Notes under the pieces: generated by a model
Seen by the model: only the letters and a program-made list of their open reading frames with translations
Database searches by the model: none
What the model was told of the DNA's origin: nothing
From: Macrostomum hystrix
Lineage: Eukaryota > Platyhelminthes > Macrostomidae
Direction of reading: 5' to 3'
NCBI GenBank assembly: GCA_950097015.1
Contig: CATNEN010000039.1
Coordinates: 1,550,001-1,614,000, forward strand
DNA length: 64,000 bases
Part shown: positions 60,201-64,000 of the stretch, in pieces
Numbering within the stretch: the stretch's first letter is position 1
Layout of the letters: each line of letters begins with the position of its first letter
Position numbers and translations under genes: made by a program

Positions 60201-63039
60201 AAGGGTTTTGGGACAAGCCTGAGTGAGGGGGTTGGGGATAAGCCTGAGCAAGGGTTTTGGGACAAGCCTGAGGGTTTGGGGACAAGCCTGAGCAAGGGTT
60301 TTGGGACAAGCCTGAGGGTTTGGGGACAAGCCTGAGCAAGGGTTTTGGGACAAGCCTGAGTGAGGGGTTGGGGATAAGCCTGAGCGAGGGGTTTTGGGAC
60401 AAGCCTGAGGAGGTTGGGGATAAGCCTGAGGGGGTTGGGGATAAGCCTGAGTGAGGGGTTGGGGATAAGCCTGAGCGAGGGTTTTGGGACAAGCCTGAGG
60501 GTTTCGGGACAAGCCTGAGGGGTTTGGGGACAAGCCTGAGGGCGTTAGGGACAACCCTAATTCAGGAAAATCTCTAAAAGGCCGTGAAAAAGGAATCGAA
60601 AAGCAAAGCCATGGCCATTGCTCATAGGCATGCTCATGACCGCGCCTCACCGCAGGCGAAAACAACCAGCAGGTGGTGCGGCGCGCAGCTGTGCCCATTG
60701 CTAGGAGCTCCGGGCTCCAGCGTGCAGTTCGCCAGTTCGGAAGCCGCACCGCCAGCCTGTTGACAGCGCCGGGCCACTGCGCTAGTGACGTTTGCCTCCG
60801 GGCAGGCTTGGCGACCCTCTGCGGTGTCGCGACAGACGGTGCCACCCTGGTGGAACTGGAACCGGCTGGTCTGCCTGGCGAACACGACTGCAAGCTGCTG
60901 CTGCTGCTGCTGCTGCCTGTTGGCAGGTGCATTGCATTCGGCTTGCCGGTGGCTGCCTGAGCAGACTAGCAGGTACTGCAGCCCTACGAATGATCGGTCG
61001 TGTGGCTAATTGAGCAATTGGCTTTCAAGCAGGGTCTGAGGTAAGATTGCTTTGGGTTTAGGATAGGATGGAGGGATCGATTAACGATTTAAGGAAGGAT
61101 TGATGGTGCGATTAACTAAGGGGATTTTTTTAAAGGGCAGCATTATTAGAGTCACATCCCTCCAGCCCACGCGGATGCGCCCACAATGCCCATGCCAGAT
61201 TTCTTTTGTTGCCCATCTATAAGCTATAAACATTTAGCTGTCCATCACGCAGCTGCGCCATCAAGGCCTGACGCGTCCGTTATCAGCTCATCGATTAAGC
61301 CCACAGCTACCCGGCTGGGTGAAGTGGCTGATCTTGCAGCGCTACTCATCTTGAGGACGCATTGTTGTTAGCTGGCCATGGCCTGATTTTGTGATGATAG
61401 TGCCCCAGAAACTAGCGCCTAATCTGCTCAATCATCTACAAGACAGAGCTTGTATCTCACCCCACTTTGCCATGCAACTCCTGACTCCATGCCTCTGAGG
61501 CCTAGTCATCAGCCTCTCTTCGTAGCCGCCTAGTCAACAATTCTGCTCAGCCATCTGAAGTGGCTTCTCGGCACAGATTGGCTGTGTTTTCTGCTTTCGC
61601 AGCGATGAACTGGCAACATTGCGAGAGAAGTGCTAAAATTCTAGTCCCAAGCTTACCTAGTCTCAAAATCCAAAACTTGGCTCTGATAGTACCTTATCCA
61701 ATGGCAAATGTGCATCCCTGATATCATTGTGCTTTTGTTTCACCCGGGTTCTCACTTGGCAGACAATAGTACACCACAGAGTACCTTATCCAATGGCAAA
61801 TGTGCATCCCTGATATCATTGTGCTTTTGTTTCACCCGGGTTCTCACTTGGCAGACAATAGTACACCACAGACAGTGCCTTGTTGGTGGGCACCCGACAG
61901 ACCCTAGCGTTTCCGTCTGTTGAACTGAGATTCCTGTTTAAATACAGTCGTGGGTTCGAGTCCAGAGTGCAGTTAAACGCGCCCTGATGAGTCTCGCCAG
62001 CTGCGCCAGGCGAGCAGCGAGTACGCAGCACCTGCGGGAGAGGTGTGGATAATTCTGCATGCAAAAATTCTGTTGGGCAAAGACAACTTGCAAAAGCAAC
62101 ATCAAGAACAAACTGCCAATATTTTAGGCCCGTGGAATAGCAGTGATTCACGAACAGCAGAAGAGCAAGGATTGCTCAATGGGGAGCCGACAAACATGCG
62201 CTAAATTGATCCCTAAGTTATCCTCACTGATTGGTAGTGCTGATCCCTCTTATTTCTGCATACTAAATCACCACCCTGAGCTGGAAATCTGTCAGAACCC
62301 CAGAGTTCTAGCAGCCGTGGGATTTCGCGCAGTCCCTGAGTGTTTTGGCTGCAGGGTTGGCAGGCTGTGTTGGAAGCTGTCAGCCTATCAATGAGCTTCA
62401 AGTAACAAATCCCTTTGGATGGGATGCGGCATCAGCTGGAGCTGGCCATCTGCAGACAAAAGCATCAAATTGGTAGTGGCTACTGAAGTGTCTAAAGTTC
62501 AAGTGACTGGGCAGCTATACCATAGCAACCCGGTGGAGGACAGGTGTGAACAGTGCAGTGGAGCCGCCCATTCTTGGGCCCACTTTCATCACGCGAGGTG
62601 CACAATTTCGCGGCTGATTTCAGCCCTCAGGAAATGATTGTTTGCTTTTGGGTCCAGGCAAGAGAATGAGTGACTTGCCATGACTTGCCGGTGGGGAAAG
62701 AGCAACACTAGACTCCACTGCTGCTGCTGCCGCTGCTGCTGGATGAAGCCCAGCACAGCTATAAAGCCTTTGTAGTGGCTGCATATTGTGTGTGCAGTGG
62801 CGGATTCCCTCGGGTGCCAGGAGGTTGAGGGAGTCCAATAAACTGCGGCGGCCAGTGTTTTTGTGATGCAAATATTACGAAACAGGGCAGCTTTCCCTGC
62901 TTAACCCACTCGACTCAGCAGAAACTCACGTCCTGCTGGCAACTGGGAAATAGAGCCCTCATCTGTGTGAGCGCCTGCATCTGTTCCGGCTGCCAGATTC
63001 CCCACCCAGACTGCTCGGCCTGCTCAAGCGGAGCTCCTG
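56040..63039 (-). CDS. SUEL-lectin-domain single-pass membrane protein (EVA-1-like), 5' end outside window
   Basis: Six exons in transcription order: 62930-63039, 61848-62031, 60651-60956, 59614-59970 (or 59951), 56540-56990 and 56040-56373. They give about 579 residues with consistent phases. The first two encode a galactose-binding (SUEL) lectin domain: LFPSCQQD|VLRTRCS, FNCTLDSN, and the closing ALSVVYYC. The third encodes a second SUEL domain: LAVVFARQTSRFQFHQGGTV, ACPEANVTSAVARRC, HLLVVFAC. Exon 4 is a polar stalk. Exon 5 has one transmembrane helix (ILISAAASVVGLLLLATCIA) and a basic stop, then a tail rich in Gln, Pro and acidic residues ending in YTPRGVSYVR. Two SUEL domains plus one helix match EVA-1/EVA1C guidance receptors, though the tail is unlike theirs. 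Several splice sites lie in tandem duplications (see findings). The exon 4 acceptor is uncertain. Confidence 0.65.
57221..57284 (-). repeat. (CTG)21 microsatellite in SUEL gene intron
   Basis: 21 uninterrupted CTG units (CAG on the gene strand) in the 2.6-kb intron between exons 4 and 5. Although open on the minus strand, no splice sites place it in the coding sequence. Confidence 0.9.
57290..59400. other. Intronic DNA without recognised features
   Basis: Large intron of the SUEL gene. A weak tRNA-like string (minus, about 57800-57880: tggtttaactcc ... ggggttctgagctc) may be a decayed SINE. Nothing else recognised. Confidence 0.4.
59408..59640 (-). repeat. 49-bp tandem repeat carrying the exon 4 donor, SUEL gene
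   Basis: Five copies at exact 49-bp spacing (59413, 59462, 59511, 59560, 59609). Each contains, on the gene strand, caaggcaggagatgaga|GTGAGT, which is the end of exon 4 plus its 5' splice site. The exon-proximal copy differs slightly at its exonic side. Confidence 0.92.
59951..60565 (-). repeat. Minisatellite, about 20-27-bp units, 3' end of SUEL intron 3
   Basis: About 24 irregular copies of gggacaagcctgag, alternating with ggggataagcctgag. On the gene strand each unit reads CTCAG|GCTTGTCCCC. The last, diverged unit supplies the acceptor of exon 4. Confidence 0.92.
61000..61688. other. Intronic DNA, SUEL intron 2
   Basis: No array or exon recognised between 61000 and the 92-bp duplication. 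Confidence 0.4.
61689..61872 (-). repeat. 92-bp direct duplication spanning an exon end and its donor
   Basis: 61689-61780 and 61781-61872 are near-identical. On the gene strand each contains the last 25 nt of the first SUEL exon pair (encoding SVVYYCLP) plus the donor GTGAGA. Two equivalent 5' splice sites therefore lie 92 bp apart. Confidence 0.93.
62032..62929. other. Intronic DNA, SUEL intron 1 in window
   Basis: No array; a short imperfect (CTG)n/(GCTGCC) run at about 62718-62740. Confidence 0.4.
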
Positions 63040-63179
63040 CTGCCAAATAGTCGGAGAGCCACAGACCTTGCTCAACAGAGCATTCGACTGGTGGAGCACA
63101 TAGTAGATGAGCATTTTCCTAAATGTTTTACTTAGACAAAACACGGACGGAATTCTAAAGCTGCGCCGAAATGTGCTCA

Positions 63180-64000
63180 AATTAGGATGGGGCTAGCCTT
63201 GGATTAGGATGGGGCTAGCCTTGGATTTGGATGGGGCTAACCTTGGATTTGGATGGGGCTAACCTTGGATTTGGATGGGGCTAACCTTGGATTTGGATGG
63301 GGCTAGCCTTGGATTTGGATGGGGCTAACCTTGGATTTGGATGGGGCTAACCTTGGATTTGGATGGGGCTAGCCTTGGATTAGGATGGGGCTAGCCTTGG
63401 ATTTGGATGGGGCTAACCTTGGATTTGGATGGGGCTAACCTTGGATTTGGATGGGGCTAGCCTTGGATTAGGATGGGGCTAGCCTTGGATTAGGATGGGG
63501 CTAGCCTGGGATTTGGATGGGGCTAGCCTTGGATTAGGATGGGGCTAGCCTTGGATTAGGATGGGGCTAGCCTTGGATTAGGATGGGGCTAGCCTTGGAT
63601 TAGGATGGGGCTAGCCTTGGATTAGGATGGGGCTAGCCATGGATTTGGATGGGGCTAGCCTTGGATTAGGATGGGGCTAGCCTTGGATTAGGATGGGGCT
63701 AGCCTTGGATTAGGATGGGGCTAGCCTTGGATTTGGATGGGGCTAGCCTTGGATTAGGATGGGGCTAGCCTTGGATTTGGATGGGGCTAACCTTGGATTT
63801 TGATGGGGCTAGCCTTGGATTTGGATTGGGCTAACCTTGGATTTTGATGGGGCTAACCTTGGATTTTGATGGGGCTAACCTTGGATTAGGATGGGGCTAG
63901 CCTTGGATTTTGATGGGGCTAACCTTGGATTTGGATGGGGCTAACCTTGGATTTTGATGGGGCTAGCCTTGGATTTGGATGGGGCTAGCCTTGGATTAGG
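63180..64000. repeat. Minisatellite, 22-bp unit, running off the right edge
   Basis: At least 37 copies of ttggattaggatggggctag(cc), with ttaggat/tttggat/tttgat and ctagcc/ctaacc variants. It lies about 140 bp 5' of the first visible SUEL exon, so probably in another intron of that gene. Confidence 0.95.

Noticed and set aside
61948-61965. tRNA B-box (gggttcgagtcc)
   Set aside because: Lies antisense within a SUEL exon coding sequence, with no A-box or stems; chance match.

Overview
The window is animal (metazoan) nuclear DNA. It carries GT-AG introns inside conserved eukaryotic genes: the FACT subunit SSRP1, a NEDD4-class HECT ligase, a four-pass TMEM72-like protein, a SUEL-lectin membrane protein and a leucine-rich-repeat receptor. 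Coding exons are GC-rich, while introns and spacers are AT-rich or made of minisatellites. Three things suggest a free-living flatworm of the Macrostomum type: an ATP-binding universal stress protein, Merlin/Tc1/Crypton transposons, and splice acceptors lying directly before start codons, as expected with spliced-leader trans-splicing. This placement is an inference; another lophotrochozoan is possible.

Layout. 0-5.7 kb: a cysteine-rich exon at the left edge, a 5'-truncated non-LTR retrotransposon with an intact target-site duplication, a Merlin-derived foldback and a second foldback element. 5.7-10.7 kb: SSRP1 (+), five coding exons, with two different 30-bp minisatellites in its last two introns. 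10.8-14.6 kb: large minisatellites. 14.6-15.6 kb: a universal stress protein gene (+) with a 20-bp array running almost to its start codon. 15.6-19.2 kb: more arrays and a tRNA-derived SINE. 20.2-22.7 kb: a single-exon LRR membrane receptor (+) with a TATA box. 22.7-29.9 kb: no recognised gene; a purine minisatellite, a pyrimidine tract and a second copy of a 16-bp satellite. 29.9-35.3 kb: the WWP/ITCH/Su(dx)-type ligase (-), eight coding exons. 36.4-39.1 kb: a mariner fragment split by a MITE, and a foldback element. 40.0-41.6 kb: the TMEM72-like gene (-). 42.2 kb: an unassigned exon (+). 43.8-44.5 kb: a three-exon gene (-) for a 92-residue secreted cysteine-rich peptide, with a broken upstream-half duplicate. 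44.7-54.8 kb: a transposon island with two Tc1-like elements, an IS630-like element, two Crypton tyrosine recombinases, a third Crypton fragment, and several hairpin elements. 56.0 kb to the right edge: a two-SUEL-domain, single-pass membrane protein (-), whose 5' end lies outside the window.

Two signals stand out. First, almost every intron longer than about 250 bp is filled by its own private minisatellite. In the SUEL gene two tandem duplications physically span 5' splice sites, and a third array adjoins a 3' splice site, so the arrays may begin as slippage at exon-intron junctions. Second, the octamer GTCTATGG/CCATAGAC occurs 19 times within about 9 kb in and beside the Crypton-bearing island and was not noticed elsewhere in the window. 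It recurs at the edges of mobile segments, including a direct repeat around one Crypton copy.
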